DNA from: Clavaria fumosa
Taxonomy: Eukaryota; Basidiomycota; Agaricomycetes; Agaricales; Clavariaceae
DNA: 64,000 nucleotides
NCBI GenBank assembly: GCA_951802425.1
Contig: OX637801.1
Coordinates: forward strand, 620,001-684,000
Direction: 5' to 3'
The notes below the pieces were generated by a model that did not search any database, had not been told where the DNA came from, and saw only the letters and a program-made list of their open reading frames with translations. Within the stretch, counting starts at the first letter, position 1. Every line of letters starts with the position of its first letter. This document shows positions 24,801 through 35,379 of this stretch, piece after piece. The position numbers were made by a program, and so were the translations under genes.

Positions 24801-25473
24801 ACAAAGGCGTTTACGTTATCCGGACACATCTCTTAAATCGGTTCTGGTGGCCGATGTTGGATCAAGACATCAAATGGTTTGTCCATACTTGTCACCAGTG
24901 TCAGACCCAACAGATCTGGAAGATTTTTATTCCACCGACGGTCGCCACCCCGGCCAGTCTTTTCCATCGAGCGCACATTGACACTATGTTCCTACCCAGG
25001 GCTCACGGTTTTCACCTCCTTTGTCCATGCCCGATGTTCATTATCCGCATATCCGGAAGCAAGACCGCTACGAAACGAGACTGCCCAACTTCTCGGAACC
25101 TTCATATTTGAAGATATATTATGCTGATGGGGAGCAGTAGAAAAGATCATTACGGATAATGGTACCCCATTTATCAAGGCCCTCGATTTCCTCAAGAAAC
25201 GGTACAGAATCTGTCACATCCATATCTCCGGATATAACTCCCACACTAACGGAGTCATCAAACGTGCCCACCGGTCGGTCTGCGAGTCGTTAATCAAAGC
25301 AGCAGATGGAGAAGAATCGAAATGGCCAGATGTGTTACCCTCAGTCATTTGGGCAGAACGAACCACAATCCAACGAACCACCGGTCACTCTCCATTTTAC
25401 ATCGCACATGGCATTGAACCGCTTTTCCCCTTCGACATAGCTGAAGCAACATATTTAATTCCGACTGCCGACG
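21824..25473 (+). pseudogene. pol: pol of element C, part 1: protease, RT, RNase H, integrase (interrupted by D1)
   Basis: Retropepsin-like LLDQGSSIVAM (near 21940) in frame 2. From 22324 in frame 1: RT with IPFVDDVAI (near 23440) and WFCMLKKDEKSLRLVHNLQP, then RNase H (MAIDSSNIAIGFALF). A shift near the C run at 24440 puts the integrase zinc region (LSHKGVYVIRTHLLNRFWWP, CHQCQ) in frame 2, and another near 25010 puts ITDNGTPFIKAL in frame 0. TGA at 23578 and 25125 fall on expected Arg. The third catalytic position reads NGVIKRAH where NG-x-x-E is usual, a Glu-to-Lys change by G-to-A at a CpG. Confidence 0.88.
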
Positions 25474-26942
25474 TGTTAGGGCCTGTCCCGTCTCGATAGT
25501 AATGCCGGAAATCGACTTGTTGGTGACCAGTCCTGGAAACTCGCTAAGACCAATCAACTGTTGAGCACAGTCAAGAATGCTCGGTCCTAGAAGGTCGCAA
25601 AGACGTCTGAGAAGATGTAAGAGCGAAGAAAGGCAAGTATAAAAGGAGGAAACGTCGCTGGGAAGGTCGCGAAGTCGGTAGACGAAGTGTAGAGTAGGGA
25701 ATTGACGAAGAGAGGGAGATGGGTAACGCTGAGAGGGTCGCAAAGTCGACCGACAAAGCGTAAAGAAGAGAATAGACGAAGTGGGGGAAACTGGTAATGC
25801 TGAGAAGGTCGCGAGATCGACCGACGAAGCGTAAGAAAGGAAAAGGACGAGGTGAAAGAAATAGATGATGTTGGAAGAGTCGCGGGTAATCACGACAGTG
25901 TTGAGAAGTGTGTCAGTGAAGGCGATAACTTTGCCAACCGATGGGAGAACCTGTAGGGTTCCAAGATCAGTACCAAGACGAATAATAAAGAATACTTAGA
26001 TCGCGCGAGTTGTACGAGCGCAGAGGGCGAGTTAGAACAGAGTAGAGTGTGTCTTGGCGATCTTGTGGTCACCAAGAGAGACAAGACTTATCAATCGCGA
26101 TGGTTCCAATCTCAAAGGGCGTAATAGCCTCAAGCTTAAACCAATGTGCGTCAATATCAAGTCTACAGTACAAAAAGTACATGTGAGACTTATATACATG
26201 CGTACAGAGAGTACAACGAAAAAGGGAAAGTACAGAGGTCGCCAGGCGACAAGACTATAGTAGTACGGGGTATGTTTAGTCATAAAGTGACTAGGCGCGT
26301 GTTCTACTAAGGTCGCAAGGGGTTAGGTATGCATAGGTAAGGTCGCGAAGATGACCGGTCACAGGTCGCAACCTGGTTAAATAATTATATACATATCTAT
26401 AACTACTGGGGGATTCTCAGATCATAAGTAAAGCAGTTATAGACGATTGAGGAGAAGAAAGGAAGCATAATTTGAAGTGTTCGTACAGCTGACCGTTGGT
26501 GGCGCATTTGAGTGTTAAGGTCGCGAGATCATAAGAGCGATCACGTGAGTGACGCTAGCGATGCAGGTGACCTATGGGCGGGTAGTCACGTGGGTAACGG
26601 TCGTGACGCTGGTAACGTATTGGCGCTGATAGTGGTAGCGCCGGGGGTGCCGCGCGGCAAGTCACGTGCTGGTGGAAGAAGACGTGTATCGGTGTATCGC
26701 GTGTAGGATTGGAGGGTCCAGGTGAAGTATGCGCGTAGGGTGAAGTAGTAGGAAGCGTCACGAGTACAGCATGGTGGTCGTGAGTGTCGTGTGAGCGCGG
26801 GGAGGTTGGAGAGACTTCCGGAAGGGGATAGCGGGTTTCGGAAGCATGTAGAGGGGCTCGCGAGGTGGTAGAGGGTCGTTGGGAGGACCGTAGATGTTGG
26901 TAGAGTCGGCTTGAGTATAGGAAAAATGAATGGGTCCTGACA
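25474..26942 (-). repeat. 3' LTR of D1
   Basis: Reads TGTTAGGGCC...GGTCCTGACA on the plus strand and ends at a CCCCCCC run, the complement of the D polypurine tract. By hand I count about 36 differences from 33094-34562, all transitions but one (near 26110). Confidence 0.92.
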
Positions 26943-27058
26943 TTACCCCCCCTTCAAGCCTCGAGCCCTGCGAGAGTGGAGACCACGTGATGATTAGTCA
27001 GCGCGATGTTCGTTGATCAGGTCACGACACCCGAAATTTTTCTCTAAGTCCAACCACC

Positions 27059-27258
27059 ATGGTCTCCTCTTACATCAAACAACACGAAACCGAATCCAGC
27101 AAGAACACAAACAAAGTTGCACGTGAAATGGAGATCTATGACGCAACGGAACCCGGTCTCAACCTGGGGATCTTGGAAGACGCGTTGGCCCGTCAAAAGG
27201 CTGAACAGGCGCGATGTGCGCGCTCCTGAGAAGAAGTCACAAGGCGCGAAAAAAGGAG
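27059..27258 (+). pseudogene. Antisense gene of family D, exon 1 remnant in D1
   Basis: Starts ATG 27059 and matches the first 64 codons of the D2 antisense gene without an indel (MVSSYIKQHETESSKNTNKV, then AREMEIYDATEP). Over codons 20-60 I count 13 synonymous and 3 replacement codon differences plus one CGA-to-TGA nonsense, a pattern of past purifying selection. The inverted repeat truncates it at about 27258. Confidence 0.72.
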
Positions 27259-29983
27259 CAGTAGTGGTAGTCGTTTTGGTTGATCCAATCTGCAGGAAAA
27301 GGTGCATTTGATAGATGTATTTTTGACAGCAATAGCTGTGATCAATCCAGGCCAGGTAGTGCTGGCCCAGTGGATCAACCATGCTGCAGCAATTGTGAGC
27401 AGGGGTGGGTTAACCCAGTAGCAGCTACTTGTGGAAGTGGATCAACCTAGCTGCAGCTACTCCTGGAAGTGGATCAACCTAGCTGCTGCTACTCCTAGAA
27501 GTGGATCAACCTAGTTGCTGCTATTCCTGCAAATAGATGAACCTAGCTGCAGCTACTCCTAGAAATGGATCAACCCAGTTGCAGCTACCCCTGAAAGTAG
27601 ATCAACCTAGCTGCAGCTACTCCTAGAAATGGATCAACCTAGCTGCTGCTATTCCTGGAAATGGATCAACCCACTTGTAGCTGCTCCTAGAAGTGGATCA
27701 ACCTAGCTGCAGCTGCTCCTGGAAATGGGTCAACCCAGTTTCAGCAGCTCCTTTGAGTGGGTCAACCATGCTGCAGCAATTGCTAGCACAGGTGGGTTAA
27801 CCCAGTTGCAGCTACTCCTGGAAGTGGATCAACTTGGCTGCAGCTACTCCTGGAAATGGATCAACCTAGCTGCTGCTATTCCTGGAAGTGGATCAACCTA
27901 GCTGCTGCTATTCCTGGAAATGGATCAACCCACTTGCAGGTACTCCTAGAAGTGGATCAACCTAGCTGCTGCTATTCCTGGAAATGGATCAACCTGGTTA
28001 CAGCTGCTCCTCTGAGTGGGTCAACCATGCTGCAGCAATTTCTGGCACAGGTGGGTTAACCCAGTTGCAGCTATTCCTGGAAGTGGATCAACCTAGTTGT
28101 TGCTATTCCTAGAAATAGATCAATCTAGCTGCCACTACTCCTGGAAATTGATCAACCTAGCTGCTGCTGTTCCTGGAAATGGATCAACCCACTTGTAGCT
28201 ACTCTGAGAAGTGGATCAACCTAGCTGCAGCTGCTCCTGGAAATGGGTCAACCCAGTTGCAGCTGCTCCTCTGAGTGGGTCAACCATGCTGCAGCAATTG
28301 CTAGCACAGGAGGGTTAACCCAGTTGCAGCTATTCCTGGAAGTGGATCAACCCAGTTGCAGCTACTCCTGGAAATGGATCAACCCAGTTGCAGCTACTCC
28401 TGGAAATGGATCAACCCAGTTGCAGCTACTCCTGGAAATGGATCAACCCAGTTGCAGCTACTCCTGGAAATGGATCAACCCAGTTGCAGCTACTCCTGGA
28501 AATGGATCAACCCAGTTGCAGCTACTCCTGGAAATGGATCAACCCAGTTGCAGCTATTCCTGGAAGTGGATCAACCTAGCTGCAGCTGCTCCTGCAAAGG
28601 GATCAACCTGGCTGCAGCTACTCCTGGCAGTGGATTAACCTAGATGCAGCTAGTTACAGCCATTCCTCTGAGTGGGTCAACCATGCTGCAGCAATTGCTA
28701 GCAGGTGTGAGTTAACCCAGTGGCAGTTATTCCTGGAAGTGAGTCAACCCAGTGGCAGCTATTCCTGGAAGTGGATCAACCTGGTTGCAGCTATTCCTGG
28801 AAGTGGATCAACCTAGCTGCAGCTGCTCCTGCAAATAGATCAACCCAGTTGCAGGTAGTCCCAAAAATGGATCAAGCTGGTTGCAGCTACTCCTGACAAT
28901 GGATTAACCTGCTTGCAGTGGCTCCTCTGAATGGGTCAACCATGCTGCAGCAATTGCTAGCAGGGGTGAGTTAACCCAGTTGCAGCTATTCCTGGAAGTT
29001 GATCAACCTAGCTGCAGCTATTCCTGGAAGTGGATCAACCTAGTTGCAGCTACTCCTGGCAGTGAATCAAACTAGCTGCAGCTACTCATGGAAATGGATC
29101 AACCCCTGCTACAGCTACTCCTGGAAATGGATCAACCTAGTTGCAGCTACTCCTAAAAGTGGATCACCCTGGCTGCAGCTGCTCCTGGAAATGGATCAAT
29201 GTAATTGCAATTACTCCTGGAAGTGGATCAACCTAGTGGCAGCTACTCCTAGCAATGGATCAACCCAGGTGCAGCTGCTCCAAGAGTAGATTAAACATGC
29301 TGTGGCAATTACCAGCAGCAGTTGGTTAACTCAGTGGCTGCAATGATGCTGTTATGATCATTAGAAATTTTTGGAAATGGTTTAAAAATAGGAAAACTCA
29401 AAATTATTAGGACATATTATATACCAGAAAATTGCAAAAAATTAGGAGATTCTGAATTTCTCCATATCTTGTTTGTATCTCTTAAGATTAAACCCCAATT
29501 TGCAAAACACCCTTTTATGGCAGCCTGGCTTGTGAAATGCATATATGGATGATTCATACACTATCTATGGATGTATTGGATGGTGTGTAGGAAGTCTGTC
29601 TATAGATTGGAGACATGTATACCTATAAAACCATACATCCAGTGTCTCAGTCCCCCCCTCAAATAGATTAATGAAATCAGTATATTTTGGGCCTGGAAGT
29701 ACAGCCACTTAACAAACTATCAATTCCAGTCATAGGGTGATGTATTATGTCAACTAATACAGTCATGCAAAGCCTCTTAATATTTGGAGCAAATCTACAG
29801 ATTCCCCAGGTACATTTTCCCAAATTCCCCAAATCTCTCCCCACACAGCCCCCTTTCATCAAAACACATATTCCTGGTTCCACATAGATGGTAATGTGTA
29901 TTGGAAGGGATGTACAAAATTTGGTAAAGTTAGGTTAAGATCTTGGAAAGATAGACCAGAATGTGTGTCTTTTGGAACACCAG
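27259..29983. repeat. Left arm of the giant inverted repeat
   Basis: About 2.73 kb: a tandem array of a 32-bp unit (key elements GGATCAACC and CAGCTA) from about 27380 to 29330, then about 650 bp of unique AT-rich sequence. It pairs with 30029-32719. A 45-bp loop (29984-30028) separates the arms. ORFs across it are artefacts of the repeat. Confidence 0.93.
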
Positions 29984-30028
29984 GCAAAGACAAGTTTCAA
30001 CTTCACTTTCATATCTCTCTGTTCCACT

Positions 30029-32719
30029 CTGGTGCTCCAAGACACACATTCTGGTCTATCTTTCCAAGATCTTAACCTAACTTTACCAAATTTTGTACAT
30101 CCCTTCCAATACACATTACCATCTATGTGGAACCAGGAATATGTGTTTTGATGAAAGGGGGCTGTGTGGGGAGAGATTTGGGGAATTTGGGAAAATGTAC
30201 CTGGGGAATCTGTAGATTTGCTCCAAATATTAAGAGGCTTTGCATGACTGTATTAGTTGACATAATACATCACCCTATGACTGGAATTGATAGTTTGTTA
30301 AGTGGCTGTACTTCCAGGCCCAAAATATACTGATTTCATTAATCTATTTGAGGGGGGGACTGAGACACTGGATGTATGGTTTTATAGGTATACATGTCTC
30401 CAATCTATAGACAGACTTCCTACACACCATCCAATACATCCATAGATAGTGTATGAATCATCCATATATGCATTTCACAAGCCAGGCTGCCATAAAAGGG
30501 TGTTTTGCAAATTGGGGTTTAATCTTAAGAGATACAAACAAGATATGGAGAAATTCAGAATCTCCTAATTTTTTGCAATTTTCTGGTATATAATATGTCC
30601 TAATAATTTTGAGTTTTCCTATTTTTAAACCATTTCCAAAAATTTCTAATGATCATAACAGCATCATTGCAGCCACTGAGTTAACCAACTGCTGCTGGTA
30701 ATTGCCACAGCATGTTTAATCTACTCTTGGAGCAGCTGCACCTGGGTTGATCCATTGCTAGGAGTAGCTGCCACTAGGTTGATCCACTTCCAGGAGTAAT
30801 TGCAATTACATTGATCCATTTCCAGGAGCAGCTGCAGCCAGGGTGATCCACTTTTAGGAGTAGCTGCAACTAGGTTGATCCATTTCCAGGAGTAGCTGTA
30901 GCAGGGGTTGATCCATTTCCATGAGTAGCTGCAGCTAGTTTGATTCACTGCCAGGAGTAGCTGCAACTAGGTTGATCCACTTCCAGGAATAGCTGCAGCT
31001 AGGTTGATCAACTTCCAGGAATAGCTGCAACTGGGTTAACTCACCCCTGCTAGCAATTGCTGCAGCATGGTTGACCCATTCAGAGGAGCCACTGCAAGCA
31101 GGTTAATCCATTGTCAGGAGTAGCTGCAACCAGCTTGATCCATTTTTGGGACTACCTGCAACTGGGTTGATCTATTTGCAGGAGCAGCTGCAGCTAGGTT
31201 GATCCACTTCCAGGAATAGCTGCAACCAGGTTGATCCACTTCCAGGAATAGCTGCCACTGGGTTGACTCACTTCCAGGAATAACTGCCACTGGGTTAACT
31301 CACACCTGCTAGCAATTGCTGCAGCATGGTTGACCCACTCAGAGGAATGGCTGTAACTAGCTGCATCTAGGTTAATCCACTGCCAGGAGTAGCTGCAGCC
31401 AGGTTGATCCCTTTGCAGGAGCAGCTGCAGCTAGGTTGATCCACTTCCAGGAATAGCTGCAACTGGGTTGATCCATTTCCAGGAGTAGCTGCAACTGGGT
31501 TGATCCATTTCCAGGAGTAGCTGCAACTGGGTTGATCCATTTCCAGGAGTAGCTGCAACTGGGTTGATCCATTTCCAGGAGTAGCTGCAACTGGGTTGAT
31601 CCATTTCCAGGAGTAGCTGCAACTGGGTTGATCCACTTCCAGGAATAGCTGCAACTGGGTTAACCCTCCTGTGCTAGCAATTGCTGCAGCATGGTTGACC
31701 CACTCAGAGGAGCAGCTGCAACTGGGTTGACCCATTTCCAGGAGCAGCTGCAGCTAGGTTGATCCACTTCTCAGAGTAGCTACAAGTGGGTTGATCCATT
31801 TCCAGGAACAGCAGCAGCTAGGTTGATCAATTTCCAGGAGTAGTGGCAGCTAGATTGATCTATTTCTAGGAATAGCAACAACTAGGTTGATCCACTTCCA
31901 GAAATAGCTGCAACTGGGTTAACCCACCTGTGCCAGAAATTGCTGCAGCATGGTTGACCCACTCAGAGGAGCAGCTGTAACCAGGTTGATCCATTTCCAG
32001 GAATAGCAGCAGCTAGGTTGATCCACTTCTAGGAGTACCTGCACGTGGGTTGATCCATTTCCAGGAATAGCAGCAGCTAGGTTGATCCACTTCCAGGAAT
32101 AGCAGCAGCTAGGTTGATCCATTTCCAGGAGTAGCTGCAGCCAAGTTGATCCACTTCCAGGAGTAGCTGCAACTGGGTTAACCCACCTGTGCTAGCAATT
32201 GCTGCAGCATGGTTGACCCACTCAAAGGAGCTGCTGAAACTGGGTTGACCCATTTCCAGGAGCAGCTGCAGCTAGGTTGATCCACTTCTGGGAGCAGCTA
32301 CAAGTGGGTTGATCCATTTCCAGGAATAGCAGCAGCTAGGTTGATCCATTTCTAGGAGTAGCTGCAGCTAGGTTGATCTACTTTCAGGGGTAGCTGCAAC
32401 TGGGTTGATCCATTTCTAGGAGTAGCTGCAGCTAGGTTCATCCATTTGCAGGAATAGCAGCAACTAGGTTGATCCACTTCTAGGAGTAGCAGCAGCTAGG
32501 TTGATCCACTTCCAGGAGTAGCTGCAGCTAGGTTGATCCACTTCCACAAGTAGCTGCTACTGGGTTAACCCACCCCTGCTCACAATTGCTGCAGCATGGT
32601 TGATCCACTGGGCCAGCACTACCTGGCCTGGATTGATCACAGCTATTGCTGTCAAAAATACATCTATCAAATGCACCTTTTCCTGCAGATTGGATCAACC
32701 AAAACGACTACCACTACTG
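30029..32719. repeat. Right arm of the giant inverted repeat
   Basis: Reverse complement of the left arm with only a few mismatches noticed (for example near 27934/32054) and one 32-bp unit fewer: paired coordinates sum to 60010 near the loop and 59978 at the outer ends. The outer end cagtagtgg abuts the gag remnant. Confidence 0.93.
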
Positions 32720-32720
32720 A

Positions 32721-33039
32721 TGAGGTACGCTAATTCTTCGTCAAGGGTTCCGGCTTCGTATTGGCAGCGAGTGTTGTTGAGAATTTGGTAGGTACGGTGG
32801 CGAGGGCGGTCGAAGCGCGGGTAGCTGAGCTGCTCCACGAGCGATTCGGCCTCTTCTCGCGGTGACGAGGCGTGGCTGGGTTCTTTGGGCTGTGATTGAA
32901 TGACGGTCACAGGTCGCTCTTGAACGGTGGTAGGCGGCTCATGAGTAGTCTCCAATGTCATTGGAGTAATTGCACGGCTACCTGTGCGTGTTTGGAAGTG
33001 GTGAGTGATGGGTTGGGGAGGAGTGTGACTGGAAGACAT
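32721..33039 (-). pseudogene. gag: gag N-terminal remnant of D1
   Basis: ATG 33039 on the minus strand starts MSSSHTPPQPITHHFQTRTG and reads about 106 codons, matching D2 gag up to ELAYL, where the inverted repeat begins. Near codon 27 it keeps a base that D2 lacks, which explains the D2 frameshift near 38486. Confidence 0.88.
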
Positions 33040-33093
33040 AATAGGGTGTTATCCGGGTGTTGAGTGGTGGGGTGAGGGGGAGACTTGATATTA

Positions 33094-34562
33094 TGTTAGG
33101 GCCTGTCCTGTCTCGATAGTAATGCCGGAGATCGACTTGTTGGTGACCAGTCCTGGAAACTCGCTAAGACCAATCAACTGTTGAGCACAGTCAAGAATGC
33201 TCGGTCCTGGAAGGTCATGAAGACGTCTGAGAAGATGTAAGAGCGAAGAAAGGCAAGTATAAAAGGAGGAAACGTTGCTGGGAAGGTCGCGAAGTTGGTA
33301 GACGAAGTGTAGAGTAGGGAATTGACGAGGAGAGGGAGATGGGTAATGCTGAGAGGGTCGCGAAGTCGACCGACAAAGCATAAAGAAGAGAATAGACGAA
33401 GTGGGGGAAACTGGTAACACTGAGAAGGTCGCGAGATCGACCGACGAAGCGTAAGAAAGGAAAAGGACAAGGTGAAAGAAATAGATGATGTTGGAAGAGT
33501 TGCGGGTAATCACGACAGTGTTGAGAAGTGTGTCGGTGAAGGCGATAACTTTGCCAACCGACGGGAGAACCTGTAGGGTTCCAAGATCAGTACCAAGATG
33601 AATAATAAAGAATACTTAGATCGCGCGAGTTGCACGAGCGCAGAGGGCGAGTTAGAACAGAGTAGAGTGTGTCTTGGCGATCTTGTGGTCACCAAGAGAG
33701 ACAAGACCTATCAATCACGATGGTTCCAAGCTCAAAGGGCGTAATAGCCTCAAGCTTAAACCAATGTGCGTCAATATCAAGTCTACAGTACAAAAAGTAC
33801 ATGCAAGACTTATATACGTGCGTACAGAGAGTACAACGAAAAAGGGAAAGTACAGAGGTCGCCAGGCAACAAGACTATAGTAGTACGGGGTATGTTTAGT
33901 CGTAAAGTGACTAGGCGCATGTTCTACTAAGGTCGCAAGGGGTTAGGTATGCATAGGTAAGGTCGCGAAGATGACCGGTCACAGGTCGCGACCTGGTTAA
34001 ATAATTATATACATATCTATAACTACTGGGGGATTCTCGGATCATAAGTAAAGCAGTTATAGACGATTGAGGAGAAGAAAGGAAGCATAATTTGAAGTGT
34101 TCGTACAGCTGACCGTTGGTGGCGCATTTGAGTGTTAAGGTCGCGAGATCATAAGAGCGATCACGTGAGTGACGCTAGCGATGCAGGTGACCTATGGGCG
34201 GGTAGTCACGTGGGTAACGGTCATGACGCTGGTAACGTATTGGCGCTGATAGTGGTAGCGCCGGGGGTGCCGCGCGGCAAGTCACGTGCTGGTGGAAGAA
34301 GACGTGTATCGGTGTATCGCGTGTAGGATTGGAGGGTCCAGGTGAAGTATGCGCGTAGGGTGAAGTAGTAGGAAGCGTCACGAGTACAGCATGGTGGTCG
34401 CGAGTGTCGTGTGAGCGCGGGGAGGTTGGAGAGACTTCCGGAAGGGGATAGCGGGTTTCGGAAGCGTGTAGAGGGGCTCGCGAGGTGGTAGAGGGTTGTT
34501 GGGAGGACCATAGATGTTGGTAGAGTCGGCTTGAGTATAGGAAAAATGAATGGGTCCTGACA
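33094..34562 (-). repeat. 5' LTR of D1
   Basis: 1469 bp. A TATA box on the minus strand (cttatata on plus, 33809-33816) precedes the self-primer AGACTTGATATT, whose complement aatatcaagtct is at 33773-33784. The matching primer site lies just inside the LTR (agacttgatatt, 33080-33091, plus strand). Confidence 0.92.
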
Positions 34563-35157
34563 CGACGCCCCGATGACCACTCCAGAACTAATAGCCCTCC
34601 ATGCCTGCCAACTACAAAAACGGGAAGAAGATCTATCAACAATCGCCGATAAAGTACTCGCTGCCCGAAAACAATCTGTCAAGCAATTTATCGACACACA
34701 CCAGAACTCTATCATCAACTACGACTTCAAACCCGGATCGCTGGTATTGATCTGCAATTCAGCCATAGAAATGGAACTAAATCGGAAGACAAAACCATGA
34801 TTCTTTGGACCAATGATCGTTGTCCGCCGAACTCAATATGGTGCATATATTCTCTCGGAACTCAATGGCGCCATCTCAAAGATCCACTATGCAGCTTTCC
34901 GCATTATTCCCTACTATCCGTGGTCGCAAACATCGATTCCGGTCACATCTATCATCGACCAGACGACGGAGATAAACGAGGACATCTCGCGCTATCAAAT
35001 ACACGAGGCTCCACATTACTCCATCGATACCAGAGATGGGGAAACCCAAGCTGCTGAACTATCCGATGAATCCGACAATGAAGCCGCTGATACCGATGCT
35101 CCGGAAACTTGTCCGCAACGCTCCGGAACAACCCGAAAACTTCGGCCTCGCCATTAA
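34563..35157 (+). pseudogene. pol: pol of element C, part 2: integrase C-terminus
   Basis: Removing D1 and one cgacg copy rejoins the frame: PTAD before the insertion continues as APMTTPELIALHACQLQKRE. TGA 34798 falls on an expected Arg before FFGPMIVVRRTQYGAYILSE. The frame ends at TAA 35155. The tail is acidic and rich in Thr and Asp, with no chromodomain. Confidence 0.88.
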
Positions 35158-35379
35158 GCATCTTTCTCTATTGTATCCTTTATTTTCCTATAATTTTCAT
35201 TGATTTGATCGACGCCCAAATGTTCAAAAAAAGAAAAAAAGAAAAAAGAAAATGGAAATTTCGGACAAGTCCAAACCTCATACCCGATGTTCTTCTAACC
35301 TTTTCCTTACACCCTCGCCCTCTAACTCACTTTTCCCACACAACATTCCACTCCATTCAAAAAAGAAAACACAAAACAT
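35158..35379. other. Gap between convergent pol and antisense gene of element C
   Basis: 222 bp of A/T- and C-rich sequence without a gene, with aaaaaaagaaaaaaagaaaa near 35226-35245. It probably holds the 3' ends of the two converging transcripts. Confidence 0.5.

Larger units (their letters stand above)
25474..34562 (-). mobile_element. LTR retroelement D1 with its coding core replaced by a giant inverted repeat
   Basis: 9089 bp with two 1469-bp LTRs and a perfect 5-bp duplication cgacg (25469-25473 and 34563-34567), inserted in the integrase region of C. It keeps only the start of gag (33039-32721) and exon 1 of its antisense gene (27059-27258). Everything between, present in D2, is replaced by an inverted repeat of 5461 bp. 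The transposition-relevant ends (LTRs, primer site, purine tract) are all present. Confidence 0.92.

Noticed and set aside
28243..31735. Protein-coding genes in the minisatellite (frames of 60-131 codons)
   Set aside because: They arise from a stop-poor 32-bp unit read in rotating frames, appear on both arms as mirror images, and have no start context or domain.
27380..32600. CRISPR-like array of 32-bp repeats
   Set aside because: The units are directly adjacent tandem copies without spacers, in a eukaryotic retroelement; it is a minisatellite.
33091..34718. Minus-strand ORFs in the D LTRs (repeated at 25345-26943, 37154-38354 and 46473-47799)
   Set aside because: They recur in every D LTR because the LTR is repeated; they contain the promoter and primer segments and differ by frameshifts between copies.
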